Source: Hemicordylus capensis (lineage: Eukaryota; Chordata; Lepidosauria; Squamata; Cordylidae). Taken from it: 64,000 nucleotides of DNA. The stretch covers positions 3,064,501 through 3,128,500 of the forward strand of contig NC_069669.1 in assembly GCF_027244095.1 (NCBI RefSeq). Reading direction: 5' to 3'. This document shows positions 23,107 through 34,129 of the stretch, in pieces. Position 1 is the first letter of the stretch. Every line of letters starts with the position of its first letter. A model generated the notes under the pieces. The model ran no database searches. It saw only the letters and a program-made list of their open reading frames with translations, and was not told the DNA's origin. A program made the position numbers and the translations under genes.

Positions 23107-23146
23107 CTAATCCCCTCTTGGTCTGGCTGTCTCTTTCTTTCCTCAG

Positions 23147-23330
23147 GCCTCGAATTTTAGAAATGGATAAAGAGGAGAACAGGCGCTCAGTCCTTTTGCC
23201 CAAACACAGGAGGCGGAGCCACTTCAGCTCCGAGAACTATTGGCGAAAGTCTTACGAGTACACAGAGGACTTTGACGAAGAGGAGGATGACGGGAGCCCC
23301 GCCCGGAAAGTGAAAATGAGACGGCATTGA
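23147..23330 (+). CDS. ALKBH5: ALKBH5 coding exon 4 and stop
   Basis: Reads [20 protein letters not shown], then [20 protein letters not shown] and an acidic run [21 protein letters not shown] before TGA at 23328-23330. The end [11 protein letters not shown] is identical to mammals. The acidic run is two residues longer and more acidic than the human segment. This tail is disordered and, in mammals, carries regulatory phosphorylation and low-complexity properties. Total spliced CDS is 1152 nt (383 codons plus stop). Confidence 0.96.
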
Positions 23331-24172
23331 GGGGTTCTCTTTCCTCCCCTCCTTCCCCGCCCCAGGATCCTCGAGCGGATGAGACTGGCCTTCAGGCTGT
23401 GACGTGGTTCTGGCTTTCCTCTTCCACCCCTCTCCTGGCTCTTTCTCATCTAGCTTCAAGTGTGTATCCCTCCCACTCCCCCTCTAGGCTGGAGAAGAGC
23501 TGGGGCCGCCTGGCTCTTCGGTTTTGACGGCGGCATCCATGGTCACGGGATGCTTCTGCTGCCACCCACCTTTCTTCCCAGGAAGACGGGCGTGCCTCAG
23601 GGAGCAGAGGCGGCCTTCTCCTTCTCCTCCTCCGGAGAGCTGCGTTCTGCGAGGTGTTTGGGCCGGAGTGGAGTTTGAAGATGCCAAAAAAAAGTTGCGC
23701 GCTTGGGTTTGCTGAAGGGTTGCGAATGTTCCCTGCGCTCCGATCCCGCTGCTTCCGAAACGGTCTAAACCCGGCATCTGGTCCCATCCGCTCCCCGCCT
23801 CCCCCCACCCCCCAGCAAGCGCAATCTCGCACCATCCTGCTCCATGCTGCACCAAAGGGCTCCTAATTCCTGAAACCCAACTAGCGTGTAAATTTATTTT
23901 ATCCTTTCCCCCTTCTTCTTCTTCTTCTTTTTTTTTTTTTGTCGCTCTCATTCAAAGGCGCCCTTCCTCCGGCAACTGGAAAGCTAAAACTTTCGCAGAC
24001 GCCTCTTCGCACCGGATGACACAGCATTTAGGACGTGTTGCACTTTAGTGTCAGGGTTGATCCCCCTCCCCCTTTTTGTTCTCTTAAATGCCATATAATT
24101 CCCACCCTTTACTAGCTTGGGCTAGCGAGCACCTGTGGTTTCCCCCCCCTCCTTCCCCCTTTCTGCGCTGCT

Positions 24173-24178
24173 AATAAA
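24173..24178 (+). terminator. ALKBH5: proximal AATAAA poly(A) signal
   Basis: AATAAA after the C-rich stretch, 0.84 kb past the stop codon. Could produce a short 3' UTR isoform. Confidence 0.45.
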
Positions 24179-25332
24179 AAAGGAAACAAGTCTTTGAAGG
24201 AGGCCCGGCTGCTTCATGCTGAAGCCGCTGCTTGTGGGCGCGTTGAGGGGCGGGCAGGAGCGACACCTGGACGGAGGGATATGTCTTGGCTGGACAATTC
24301 GGCTCCTGCTGAACCCTTCACACTAACAGCATCGGGCACAACGCACTGGGTGGGTCTCCTGGGCCCTGCCTCTTTGGAGTGGCAGTGGGGAGCTGTCCGA
24401 TGGCTTCCTCAGGAGACCTTGTCCCAATGCGTGTGGCTCCTCACGTGTGTGTGTGTGCCTTTTGAGAGGGATCTGGGCTTGTCTTCTGGTCGGTTCCCTT
24501 TGGGTTAGAAAAGGCGGCTTTCACCAGTACTGTCCTACGTTCGGAAAACGAGCCTTGAGTGGCGGTTGTCCTCCGAGAGGCAAGGGTCACGACGAGAACT
24601 TCGGCTGGCCAAGCCGTCTGTGGAGCAGACCCTCTGCCTGCTTCTCCAGACAGGCCACCTTCCCAGTGAGTAGTTCTCTGGAACGCTGAGGGGATGGTTT
24701 GGGCACACCAGGCCGGAGTGGAGGTTAGCAAGCCATTTGGTCTACTTCGGTGCCTCCAGGATATGGGGGTCAAGCTGTCCGGCTGCTAGTCCAAAGCTCC
24801 GGCCAGCTTGCCACCGGGCCTGGATGTGCCTCTTGCACACGGAATGCTTGAGCTGTGAGGCCTCCTGCCTTCTTGCCCGAGTGATGTCTGGTCATCCGAG
24901 AGTGAAATTTCAAAATGTGAGGACTCCTCCTGAATGGCTGTAACGCTTGCCTTGTTTTGCCCCAGCCTGAGGGAGTTGTCTGCCTGAGGCCCAGGTCTTG
25001 CGACTGGAGTCTTGAGTTTGAATGGCTTCAATGTCCCTTGTCACCCTAAAAGTGCAAAAAACCCCACCCCAGTTCTCTGAGCGCCAGTCTTTTTTGCACA
25101 AAAACGGATTTGATCTTCAGTGTCGTCACAACTAGTTTTTGCCCTCCCTTTAAATACACGAGGCTCTCCCCCTGTCCCTTTAATTCTGTGTGCCTTTTTG
25201 CTCTGATCTGTACACCTGGTGGTAAACATTTAATTCTGAGAAGCTTTGTATATGAGGCATTCCACCCTCGGCTTCCCCAAACACCTTTCGTCCGGTGTTC
25301 TGTCAGTCGGGTGCAGCTGCCACCCATCTTGT

Positions 25333-25438
25333 AGTCCCCAGATGTGTTTGGACTACAACTCCCATCATCCCCAGGCACGATGGGGATAGCAGGAGCTGTA
25401 GTCCAAAACCATTTGAGGACTCGAGCTTGAGAACCCCA
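25333..25438. mobile_element. hAT-like palindromic element, family C
   Basis: TTGGACTACAACTCCCATCA and the inverted GGAGCTGTAGTCC, with right terminus GAGCTTGAGAACCCCAG. It lies in the probable ALKBH5 3' UTR, so transcripts may fold here. Confidence 0.7.
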
Positions 25439-25987
25439 GCTGCTGGCTGTACCACAGGGAGGCAAGAGTGCTAGCTTGCCATTTTTATTGCATCCTCAAG
25501 GCGATAGTTGCCAGCAAAGACCTGTGACTTGTCTTCCAGGTATCTGGAATAGCCGAGAAGTTTGTAGTCCTTCTCGGGCTTCGCACCCACTTCAAACTTT
25601 GGACCTGCCTGTCCAATGAAATCAAGGCAGGGCTCTCCCCAGCGGCCTCCCCAAAGCCTGGGCCATCTTAGAGTCATGTCAGCAGCTGAAGGGGGACATT
25701 TCTTTCTCCCGCTTGGCCTGTAGTTGCTTGTTCAGGTAGCATCCGCTGTGGCAGCTGACCCTGTTCAAAGGCACAGACTGACCCGTCAAAGATGTTGCTG
25801 CATTTCTGCCACGGGAAATGCTGACCAGACGAGTAAATTCCCTGTTTTAATGCTGTTAGTGTGAAGTTGAATAGCAACCATCGCTAGGAAAGGATCCTGT
25901 CTCGGCCCCTCTGCACGTTCAAACAGCTTTGAAACGTCAGACCAGTGAGGCTTGGATCCATTTCTAGTGATCAGCTGACTTGTGTGA

Positions 25988-26015
25988 GTGAGTGTGTGTG
26001 TGTGTGTGTGTGTGT
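25988..26015. repeat. (GT)n microsatellite
   Basis: About 13 GT units in the probable ALKBH5 3' UTR. Confidence 0.9.
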
Positions 26016-26460
26016 TTTCTTTTAAAGCGCCAAATGGAGTTGAACTCGAGTCGGACGGTAAGAATTCCTGTTTGCTCCAAAAAATGCACCTGGTTTCTCC
26101 TCCTTGCACCCCACCCCACCCCACCCAGCACACACTTCTGGCTGACTTCTGTGTTTTTTTTAAATAAAAAGAAAATCTAATTTTTTGTTACAAATAAAAT
26201 AAGTGGCAATATTTTTTTCTGTAATTTTTCATAGGAAAAAGTGTGATTTGTAAACAAATTGTACAGTTCTGAAGTTTGAGATACACAAAATAACCATCGT
26301 GCGTGGCACGCTGTCAATAGGGGCGGGGAGAGTATTTTCCATACCGTGTATTTGGGGAGAAATCTTTTAATTCGGGTTGATTTAGGACGAACTATAGTTC
26401 CCTGTCAGGGTTTGGAAATTTCAATTTTTTCCCTCTTGTATAGAATGCTGCATTTAACTA

Positions 26461-26466
26461 AATAAA
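26461..26466 (+). terminator. ALKBH5: distal AATAAA poly(A) signal
   Basis: AATAAA followed at 30-60 bp by a GT-rich element. It is the last candidate before repeat-dense intergenic DNA starts at 26536. Confidence 0.5.
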
Positions 26467-26535
26467 AGCCGAAAGCATCACTTGACTGAGTTGGGATGTT
26501 TGGATATGTGTTTAGGTAACATCTTCTCTCTTGTT

Positions 26536-26730
26536 TTTCTATTCCACTTTTTCCCTCCAAGGGGCCCAAAGTGGCACGTAGCCTTTTCACTGAACTTTCT
26601 CCACAACATCCCTTTAAGGTAGGCTAGGCTGAGCAGTAGCAACTGGCCCATGGCCACCCAGAGAGCCTCCTGGCTGAGAAGGAATTTGAACCCAGGTGTC
26701 CCTAGTCAATGAGTTGGAGAACCCCATGTG
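26536..26730 (-). repeat. Sauria-type SINE, old copy
   Basis: TTTTTCCCTCCAAGGGGCCC, GGCTAGGCTGAGCAGTAGCA and GGAATTTGAACCCAGGTGTC. Diverged from the younger copies. Confidence 0.7.
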
Positions 26731-26744
26731 TGACAAAACGGGGG

Positions 26745-26943
26745 TGACTCTAGGCTTTCCTGGGATCTACCCTCAGTAGAGAGATTGCTCTGATCCCAAA
26801 TCTAGGAGCACGCCGCTCCTTCAAGGTAGGCTGCCACCAGTTGAAGACTGATCAAAAGCCACTGACCAGGCTTAGTCAAGGCTTCAACAGCCTACAACTG
26901 ACTGGCTTGGCACTTGCAGGCACTGCACAGCCAGAGTCCTCAC
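26745..26943 (+). repeat. unclassified 200-bp repeat, copy 2
   Basis: CTGGGATCTACCCTCAGTAG, CGCTCCTTCAAGGTAGGCTG, GGCACTGCACAGCCAGAGTC. Partner of 12388-12597 in the same orientation. Confidence 0.7.
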
Positions 26944-27117
26944 AACCCAGCTGTAGACAAGATTATATTCTGAGAACATCCACAGTAGCGAATGACCTTA
27001 CGAGGCGCATGGGGAAGAGCTTTGCAAGTAACCCTCCAGAACCTGTTCGTTCAGAGACTGACGCCACTTCTAAGCATCTGAACTTGATTAAGAAACAACG
27101 GTCGCACACAGAAGGAA

Positions 27118-27380
27118 TTTATTTATTCATTCATTCGATTTCTATACCGCCCTTCCAAAAAATGGCTCAGGGCGGTTTACACAGAGAAATAACAAACAAA
27201 TAAGATGGCTCCCTGTCCCCAAAGGGCTCACAATCTAAAAAGAAGCAGAAGATAAGACACCAGCAACAGTCACTGGAGGGGTGCTGTGCTGGGGGTGGAT
27301 GGGGCCAGTTCCTCTCCCCCTGCTCAATAACGAGAATCACCACTTTTAAAAGGTGTCTTTTTGCCAAGTTAGCAGAATTG
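27118..27380 (-). repeat. LINE-like tail repeat
   Basis: (ATTC)n-like start, TTTCTATACCGCCCTTCC, AGGGCTCACAATCTAAAAAG, CCAGCAACAGTCACTGGAGG, AAGGTGTCTTTTTGCCAAG. Confidence 0.85.
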
Positions 27381-28614
27381 GGGGGGAAATAGGTGGAGAC
27401 CGAGTACAGAAAGGAATTCAGGATTCAAAAGAAAATACAAAAAGCATTTATTAACTGACCAGCACTGAGTTTTACCTTAGTCTCTCACCAGGCAGGTCCT
27501 TGGCTGAGGGAGCATAAATCTCTACAGCTGTGCAACACCCATTTGCAGCTGGGCCCAGGAGACCGGGTCTCACACCTGCCTGTCGTTCACAGAGAATTCC
27601 AATTTCCTCCCTTCTGGGTGGTGAGATGCAAAGTGGCCCTGTCTCCTGTGTGAGAGAAGATTAGGGAACTGGTGCAGGGAGGGTTGTGGGGGTGATGCTC
27701 TCACTTCAGGGTGATGATGGTCTGTGTTTGTTGGCGTTTGAAACAAAGCACAGTCTTGACACTACTCTGAGCTGTGCTGTGGATTATTTCCTCCAACATA
27801 GAAATCGTGGGCTGTGTACCTATTTGGGAATGCAGACAGAGATAGAGGGGTCGGTAAGCAGAGACCCGACCCAGCTCTTGTGAGAGGTACCCTATGCCCT
27901 GCCTCCTAGCTGGCAACCTAGACTAGAAGAAAGTGGCTGCTTAAAGGTGAACAGACTTCTTGTAGCAGGAACTTTTGCAGCCTATGCTCAGCTTCATGAG
28001 ATGCAAGAAAGAAGATCTGCAGTTGGTAAGTATTTCATACTCACACAGTCTCTAGAGACTTAGGCTTAAAAATATTCTTTTTACGATGCCACAGACTTTG
28101 CTGCAATGGACTGACATTATTACCCTTTTGGAAGTCGAAATGAATGCCTATTACTCCCACTCTTTTTGGAAGCTCCTTGTGACAGAGGCCTTTTTTCTTG
28201 TACTTTGTAAACCACCCTCTGTGTTGATAGCACTATACAAATAGCAACAGGTGAATTCTGCACCAACTCTGCCCTGATTTAGCCTGAATTCAGGCTCAGT
28301 ACTCAATGGGGGTGTATGTGGTGGTGGTGGTGGTGGGAGAGTTTTAATTGAAGGGAGGTTTATTTCAGGATCTTGACCTCCCCTGTGTAGTCTCCTGGTT
28401 TGCAAGGAGCAAGATGGTCCAGGTCAGGCAGCATTGAAGGCTATGGAATGAAAGGGCTAGACTGCCAAAAGCGACTTTCTTCTTTGCCTGTCTTCGGCTT
28501 GAAAAGTTGGTTCTGTTGCACTTCCCCGTGAACCCACAAGAGGGTGCAAGATGCAAAGTCCTGGTCATTAGAAAATAAGGAATAAATGGGCACATACAAA
28601 AATAAGGGCACATA
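27381..28614. other. intergenic, nothing recognised
   Basis: Between ALKBH5 and LLGL1. No exon-like segment or named repeat, apart from a short LINE-like fragment near 28190-28250 (AAACCACCCTCTGTGTTGAT). Confidence 0.4.
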
Positions 28615-28627
28615 CAAAAGCTCTCTG

Positions 28628-28738
28628 GGCAGGAGAGCTGGCCTTGCATGAACTGAGAGCATAAATTGTCCCACTTTCCTAAGCACAGTCTGCTCTGGTT
28701 TGCATTTGGATGGGTGACTAAATGCAAGTGCTGCCTTA
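28628..28738 (+). repeat. 5S/tRNA SINE, 5S head only
   Basis: GCAGGAGAGCTGGCCTTG then TTTGCATTTGGATGGGTGAC, the 5S C-box region. Truncated where a second copy in the other orientation begins. Confidence 0.65.
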
Positions 28739-29028
28739 GGAACAGAGGAAGCTGCTGTTGGTCCATCTAACTCAGTATTCTCCTCACAGACTGGCAGCAG
28801 CTTCTCCCAGGTTGCAGGCAGGAATCTCTCTTAGCCCGATCTTGGAGATGCTGCCAGGGAAGGAACTTGGAAACTAGGTGCTCTTCCCAGAGCAGCTCCA
28901 TCCCCTAATAAGGGGAATATCTTACAGAGCTCACACTTCTAGTCTCCCTTTCACGTGCAACCAGGGTGGACCCTGCTTAGCAAAGGGGACAAGTCCTGCT
29001 TGCTCCCACCAGGCCAACTCTCCCTCCC
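28739..29028 (-). repeat. 5S/tRNA-Ala dimeric SINE, near full length
   Basis: CACAGACTGGCAGCAGCTTC, GATCTTGGAGATGCTGCCAG, CTAATAAGGGGAATATCTTA, TCACGTGCAACCAGGGTGGA, CCCTGCTTAGCAAAGGGGAC. Confidence 0.85.
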
Positions 29029-29044
29029 TGCTGAAATATAATTC

Positions 29045-29237
29045 CCTTAGGGGATAAGGCTGTAGCTCCTGTTTGCATCTGCTTTGCATGCAGAAGGTCC
29101 CAGGTTCAATCCCCACAAGCAGGGCTGGGAAATAACTGCCTGAAACTCTGGTGATTTGCTGCTCATACGTTTAGACAATACTGCACTAGATGGACCAAAG
29201 GTCTGATTCTGCATAAAGAAGCCTCCTATGTTCCTCT
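29045..29237 (+). repeat. tRNA-Ala-headed SINE copy
   Basis: Starts in CCCTTAGGGGATAAGGCTGT, the 5S-tRNA junction. It keeps an intact anticodon-arm region CTGCTTTGCATGCAGAAGGT and B box GGTTCAATCCCC, then tail CTGCACTAGATGGACCAAAG. Confidence 0.85.
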
Positions 29238-29261
29238 TACAAAGGGAGTGTAGCAACAGAG

Positions 29262-29425
29262 TAGGGATGTGCACAGAACGGAGTCTGCGTTTTGTTTCAA
29301 ACTTGAAACAAAACACAGGTGGCCAAAATGTTTCATCAAATCAGCAGTTGGCCCCATGATTTCGTCGAAAAGAAACTCGAAACATTTTTAGTGTTTTGGC
29401 CATAGGCAACAATGGGGAAACGCAA
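29262..29425. mobile_element. foldback element, AGGGATGTGCAC family, truncated
   Basis: GTAGGGATGTGCACAGAACG, then a fold around TTGTTTCAAACTTGAAACAAA. The right end is missing. Confidence 0.6.
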
Positions 29426-29430
29426 AAAAA

Positions 29431-29760
29431 GCATGGTGTAGTGGTTAGAGTGCTGGACTAGGACCAGGGAGACCTGAGTTCAAATCCCCATTCAGCCATG
29501 ATACTAGCTGGCATTTGAATGGGAGACTACATGTGAGCCCCATCAGATATTCCCCTTAGGGGATGGGGCCCCTCTGGGAAGAGCACCTGCAGGCTTGCAT
29601 GAAGAAGGTTCCCAGTTCCCTCCCTGGCAGCATCTCCAAGATCAGGCTGAGAGAGATTCCTGCCTGCAACTTTGGAGAAGCCGCTGCCAGTCTGTGAAGA
29701 CAAGACTGAGCTAGATAGACCAATGGTCTGCCTTGGTAGAAGGAGGCTTCCTAAGTTCCC
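29431..29760 (+). repeat. chimeric SINE: Sauria head joined to a 5S/tRNA SINE body
   Basis: 29431-29510 is a Sauria SINE head (GCATGGTGTAGTGGTTAGAG, GAGTTCAAATCCCCATTCAG). It switches at CTAGCTGG to CATTTGAATGGGAGACTACA, inside the 5S-like part of the other SINE, and then runs to that family's tail (AGCTAGATAGACCAATGGTC). No remnant of the missing parts lies between them. Confidence 0.75.
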
Positions 29761-29889
29761 AGTGGCTAGGGATAGGCCTTCTGACTCCATGTGTCTTGTA
29801 TGCAGATGATGTGGGTAATTCTTCAAGTTTTTCACAGAACAGCTTTTCTTATTTGAACATTAAGCAGATCATCTCTGTACCATCACTTA

Positions 29890-29968
29890 TGCGAGCCACC
29901 TAATGGCGCACGCAGGGAAGTAACTTGCCTAGGGAGCAAGAGGTTGTGGGTTCGAATCCCCACTGGTA
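29890..29968 (+). repeat. RTE-tailed SINE, left part
   Basis: GCCACCTAATGGCGCACGC and GGTTCGAATCCCCACTGGTA. Interrupted by a 5S/tRNA SINE and resumed at 30246. Confidence 0.8.
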
Positions 29969-30245
29969 TGGAAGCTGCCATATACTGAGTCAGACCATAG
30001 GTCCATTTAGCTCAGTATTGTCTACACAGACTGGCAGCGGCTTCAGGCAGGAATCTCTCTCAGCCCTATCTTGGAGATGCTGCCAGGGAGTGAACTTGGA
30101 ACCTAGATGCTCTTCCCAGAGTGGCTCCATCCCCAAAGGGGAATATCTTACAGTGCTCACACGTCAAGTCTCCCATTCATATGCAATCCGGGAGAACTCT
30201 GCTTAGCGAAGGGGACAAGTCATGCTTGCTGCCACAAGACCAGCT
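29969..30245 (-). repeat. 5S/tRNA-Ala dimeric SINE inserted in an RTE-tailed SINE
   Basis: GAAGCTGCCATATACTGAGT through CCAGCTCTCC. The flanks are the two halves of one RTE-tailed SINE, so this insertion is younger than its host. Confidence 0.85.
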
Positions 30246-30424
30246 CTCCTATAGGGAAACACCTCTATTGGGCAGCAGCGATATAGGAAGATGCTGAGCT
30301 GAAAGGCATCATCTCATGTTGCGTGGGAGGAGGCAATGGCCAACCCCTCCTGTATTTTACCAAAGACAACCACAAGGCTCTGTGATTGCCAGGAGTCGAC
30401 ACCGACTCGATGGCACAACTTTAC
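30246..30424 (+). repeat. RTE-tailed SINE, right part
   Basis: GGGCAGCAGCGATATAGGAA, CAATGGCCAACCCCTCCTGT, tail GGAGTCGACACCGACTCGAT. Confidence 0.85.
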
Positions 30425-31642
30425 CATCACTTATGCATTGTTACTTCCATTACTGTTGGCAGTCCAAAAAAACCCCACCAACCAGCTTGCACTTTAACCT
30501 TCTGTCTATCTGTTACCCGACGAACAGTGGACGGAGTTGAAAGCGACATGACTGATGGGAGCCCTGGGAAAAGAGATGGCAGGGTGAGGTCAAGGGTCTT
30601 TAATTAGCTGTCCATTGCGATAAAAAAAGAACTGCCCCCATGGACATGGTCACCGTGAGGGGCACCCGCTGCAGGGAATAGCATCACGGGTCCTTAGGGT
30701 TGCCAGCTTGGGGCTGGAGTACATCTGGGGGCCGAGCTAAGGTTGCAGGTGTTTCAATATTGTTCATACCATCAAGATGTGTTGTAATGGGCCGGGGTAC
30801 TGCCTTGGTCAACAGTGTGGACAAAATGACACTCCCCCTCCACAAGAACCCGTGGCCAGCATCCAAAGAACTGTCCATTCCAGAAACACCTTACATAGGA
30901 CGCTGCCAAATACTGAGTCAGTCCCTTGGTCCAGCTCGCTCAGTATTGTCTACACAGACTGGCAGCAGCTTTTCCAAGGTTTTCACAAGTGCCCACAAAG
31001 TGGCTGCTCTGCCACTGAACTATGGCCTCCCTCTTCTCAATCCTATTTCTCCTCAAAGTGCACACACACCCCTCGCCTACGTTTGCCCATCCCCTGCCCT
31101 AGTGGCTAGATTTTCCTTCTCTTGCTGCTCCCTCCACCCCAGCCCATCCATCTGTCAGCATTAGAGACATTCATGGCGGTTATCAGCAGTTGTTCATTAT
31201 TATAGCGAAGGATGGAACCTCCATGTTCAGTAGCAGTTCACCTTTGAAACTTTGTCAACCCTTTCCCCAGAATCGTGGTGATCTCTATACTGCAGATGAG
31301 AGAGTTGTAATTATGGATGCGGAATGCCCTTGGTATTTGGGGTGGAAAGGTGAGCAGGGATGATGTTGCAGTGTGTGAAAGTGCCAGCCGAAAGCCTGAA
31401 GCTGGAGAAGGCTGCCTTTGGGTTGCCAGAAAGAAAAACTTTCTTTGGGAAGGGAGTGGAAGTGGGAGTGTTGCTGTTGTTGCTGTTATCGCAGGCCTGC
31501 CCTAATCTCTCTCGAAGCTGGTGGCAGCTGGAGATGTTTCCACCCTGTCTCCAGTTGATTCCTTCTCAGCTCTCTGCTATGCCTGCTCCAGAATTCAGAG
31601 GTTTCCCTTGTATTGGGAATGTTTTGGAGGTATTCTCATCAT
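30425..31642. other. intergenic, mostly unrecognised
   Basis: Apart from the SINE fragment at 30890-30990, no exon or named repeat. TCCTTAGGGTTGCCAGCTTG near 30690 is a common squamate repeat start. Confidence 0.35.
30890..30990 (-). repeat. 5S/tRNA SINE tail fragment
   Basis: AATACTGAGTCAGTCCCTTG, CACAGACTGGCAGCAGCTTT. Confidence 0.75.
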
Positions 31643-31925
31643 TCATTCATTCATTCATTCATTCATTCATTCATTCATTCATTCGATTTCTAAACTGCCC
31701 TTCCAAAAATAGCTCAGGGTGGTTTACACAGAGAAATAACAAATAAATAAGATGGATCCCTGTCCCCAAAGAGCTCACAATCTAAAAATAAACTTAAGAT
31801 AGACACCAGCAATAGTCACTGGAGGAACTGTGCTGGGGGTGAAGAGGGCCAGTTACTCTCCCCCTGCTCAATAAAGAGAATCACCATGTTAAAAGGTGCC
31901 TCTTTGCCAAGTTAGCAGGGGTATC
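31643..31925 (-). repeat. LINE-like tail repeat with (ATTC)n end
   Basis: About eleven ATTC units at 31640-31684, then TTCTAAACTGCCCTTCCAAA, AGAGCTCACAATCTAAAAAT and AGGTGCCTCTTTGCCAAGTT. The microsatellite is the element's own 3' tail. Confidence 0.85.
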
Positions 31926-33401
31926 AATATGCATTTGAAGCCTGATGACAACCCAGATAATAACTGAGCTTCATATTTTTGGGGGGGAGATTGGGTTCTA
32001 GAGCATTTGGACCAGTGCGGTCAAGTTTATGGAACTTTTCTAAGTCTGTTCTCCACTTGACAAAGATGATGATCGAAACGGAGGTCACCGTTGTGGATCT
32101 GTGGACTTGTTTGAACCAGTCTGTATGACTTTCCACACCATGGACTTCACTACGTCTCTGCTGCAATACATCAATGTGATCGCCAATGATCTTGTGTTCG
32201 ATCCCAGGTCGAGAGTATCTTGGATTATAAAACGATACTAAACCAATTTGTTACCTACTCCTCATTATAGAATAGGGTGGGGCTCTTCTTGATCTTGTCT
32301 GCTTGATGTAAGAGATCCAGCACACACGATTTCTCCTTGGGTTCCCGCCACAGCAGCACATCTTCGCGGCAGAACTCAGACGCACAGAAGGGATGACATC
32401 GCCCTCGACCAGAGAGAGGGGGACAGAGAGGCGATTGTTAGGCTAGAGCCCCCAGCTGCAGCACCACCGAAATCGCTTTTGCACGTGCGGCTGAAGGCTG
32501 ACACCACAGAGCCTGGGATTGGTGCCTGACCTAAGAAGCAGCAGCCCTTCCCTTACTCTGCTCCGGAGAGCCACTGAGGCCTTTGGAGACCAAAAACAGC
32601 ACCTTGAATCAGGCTCATGTGTATTTCTAGACACCTTCCCCCCCCACCCACCCACACAGCCCGGGGAGGGGCAAGGAAGAGGAAGAATGGCAGATGGTTG
32701 TGTTTGATGTGATCTGCTCCACTTCTAACCCGCCCTTGCAATATATTAAATAGGGTGCCACGTGCTAATATTAAAAATGCCAGCATCAGAACAACCTCAA
32801 CATCTGACAGCTGGCTGGAGCCACAGGAATGCATTACAGTGCCGTCTGACTCTCATCCTCTCTCTGGCGTGAGAAGAATGTTATCACCCTTGCCTAGCCT
32901 GTAAGCATCTCTGCTGTCTGGCCACTGTGTGCACACGATCCAAACGCCCAGGATCTCGGCTCTTAAAGTGAAATGGTTGAGCTGGAGACCCTCTGAAGAG
33001 CTCCCCTGGAATTGACCGTGTCCTCTATTCTCATCTGTTTATTATATTTGTACACCGCCCCAAGCTTGCATCTCCTCTCCGGGTGTTTTACAACAATGTC
33101 AAACAAATGAAAACCTGACAGCAATTTCAAACCACAAGTCTAGCAAAAAAGCTGGAATGAATAAGTGTGTCTTTAGAGACTTTTAAAATGTTGTTGGAGA
33201 TGGGGAGGCCCTTATTTCGGCAGGGAGTGCCTTGCCAAGTCTAGGGGTGGCAACGGAAAAGCTCCATCCCCGAGTAGCCATCAGATGGGCCAGTGGCAAT
33301 GGCAGATGGACCTCTCTGGGCGATCTCAATGGGCAGTGGTACTCATCATGAAGAAGACATTCTCTTAAATATCCTGGGCCTAAGCTGTGGAGCTTCCTGT
33401 A
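31926..33401. other. intergenic, no gene seen
   Basis: A LINE-like repeat lies at about 33035-33300 (TTTGTACACCGCCCCAAGCT, GGCAGGGAGTGCCTTGCCAA). Elsewhere nothing is recognised. Confidence 0.35.
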
Positions 33402-33500
33402 GGATCATAGGAAGCTACCACATACTGAGTCAGACCATTGGTCTATCAAGCTCAGTATTGTCTTCACAGACTGGCAGTGGCTTCTCCAAGGTTGCTAAAT
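33402..33500 (-). repeat. 5S/tRNA SINE tail fragment
   Basis: CATAGGAAGCTACCACATAC, CTCAGTATTGTCTTCACAGA, GGCAGTGGCTTCTCCAAGG. Confidence 0.8.
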
Positions 33501-34129
33501 CTCCAAGATTGCTAACCCTTTAGGGTTGCTTTGGCTTTCTCTTGCTCTTCTCTTCTTTCTACCAGCAACATTACCCAGATCCTTTCAGCCTTGGTGTACT
33601 ACTACTTACCACACACACACACAGCCTGGTTTTTCCGTCCTTGAGAGTTTTCAGCCAACATGGTCGCATCTTGCCAGATCATCGACCTTATGACAGAGAC
33701 ACACACACAGAGAGACCTTTTCTGCACCATGAGTTCAGCCCCTGATGTTGTTTTTCTCTCTAAACTGCTGACGCAAGAGAGGGGTAGCTTGGTGAATCAC
33801 ACAGAGCAGACTCACTGTTGACAGCCAGCTCAGCTGCAAAACATTGGGGGTGAGTTTCAGGGAAAATCTGGATCCACAGACAGCTGAGAGGGAAGTCCGA
33901 CTGCAGTAAGCACAGCCCCAAAGTCAAGTGATTGCAGCAACGTGGTGCTGTGGATGCAGCCTGAAAGTCAACAGTTGTGTTTCTCCTTGTGAAACCCCCC
34001 TCTGGGATGTATCTTTTTAGGCACAGAGTGAGAGAGAGGAAAATGAGAGAATGCACCACCGCGGCCAGACGTTAAGGGCATCAGTCTTTTGTGACCTTCT
34101 CTTCTGAAAGAGAGCTTGTGCATTTTTCA

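Larger units (their letters stand above)
21023..23146 (+). other. ALKBH5: ALKBH5 intron 3 (2.1 kb)
   Basis: U2-type ends. Contains a LINE-like tail (22398-22640) and a 5S/tRNA SINE (22820-23106) that stops only 40 bp before the exon 4 acceptor. The part 21023-22397 shows no exon or named repeat. Confidence 0.85.
23331..26490 (+). other. ALKBH5: probable ALKBH5 3' UTR (about 3.15 kb)
   Basis: Candidate poly(A) signals are AATAAA at 24173, 26163, 26193 and 26461. The last is followed by a GT-rich stretch (ATGTTTGGATATGTGTTT), the expected downstream element. The first would give a short form of about 0.85 kb. An AT-rich block at 26155-26300 looks like conserved UTR. A family C palindromic element (25333-25438) lies inside. 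The 3' limit is inferred. Confidence 0.5.

Noticed and set aside
25471-25877. Reverse-strand open frames of 68 and 67 codons with protein-like composition (QAGPKFEVGAKPEKDYKLL) near an AATAAA on that strand
   Set aside because: I could not match it to any protein family and it lies in the probable ALKBH5 3' UTR. A protein search of both frames would settle whether it is a retrocopy.
29070-29115. tRNA-Ala-like sequence that could be a tRNA gene
   Set aside because: It is the head of a SINE: the acceptor stem does not close and the SINE tail follows directly. The same holds for the other tRNA-like heads.
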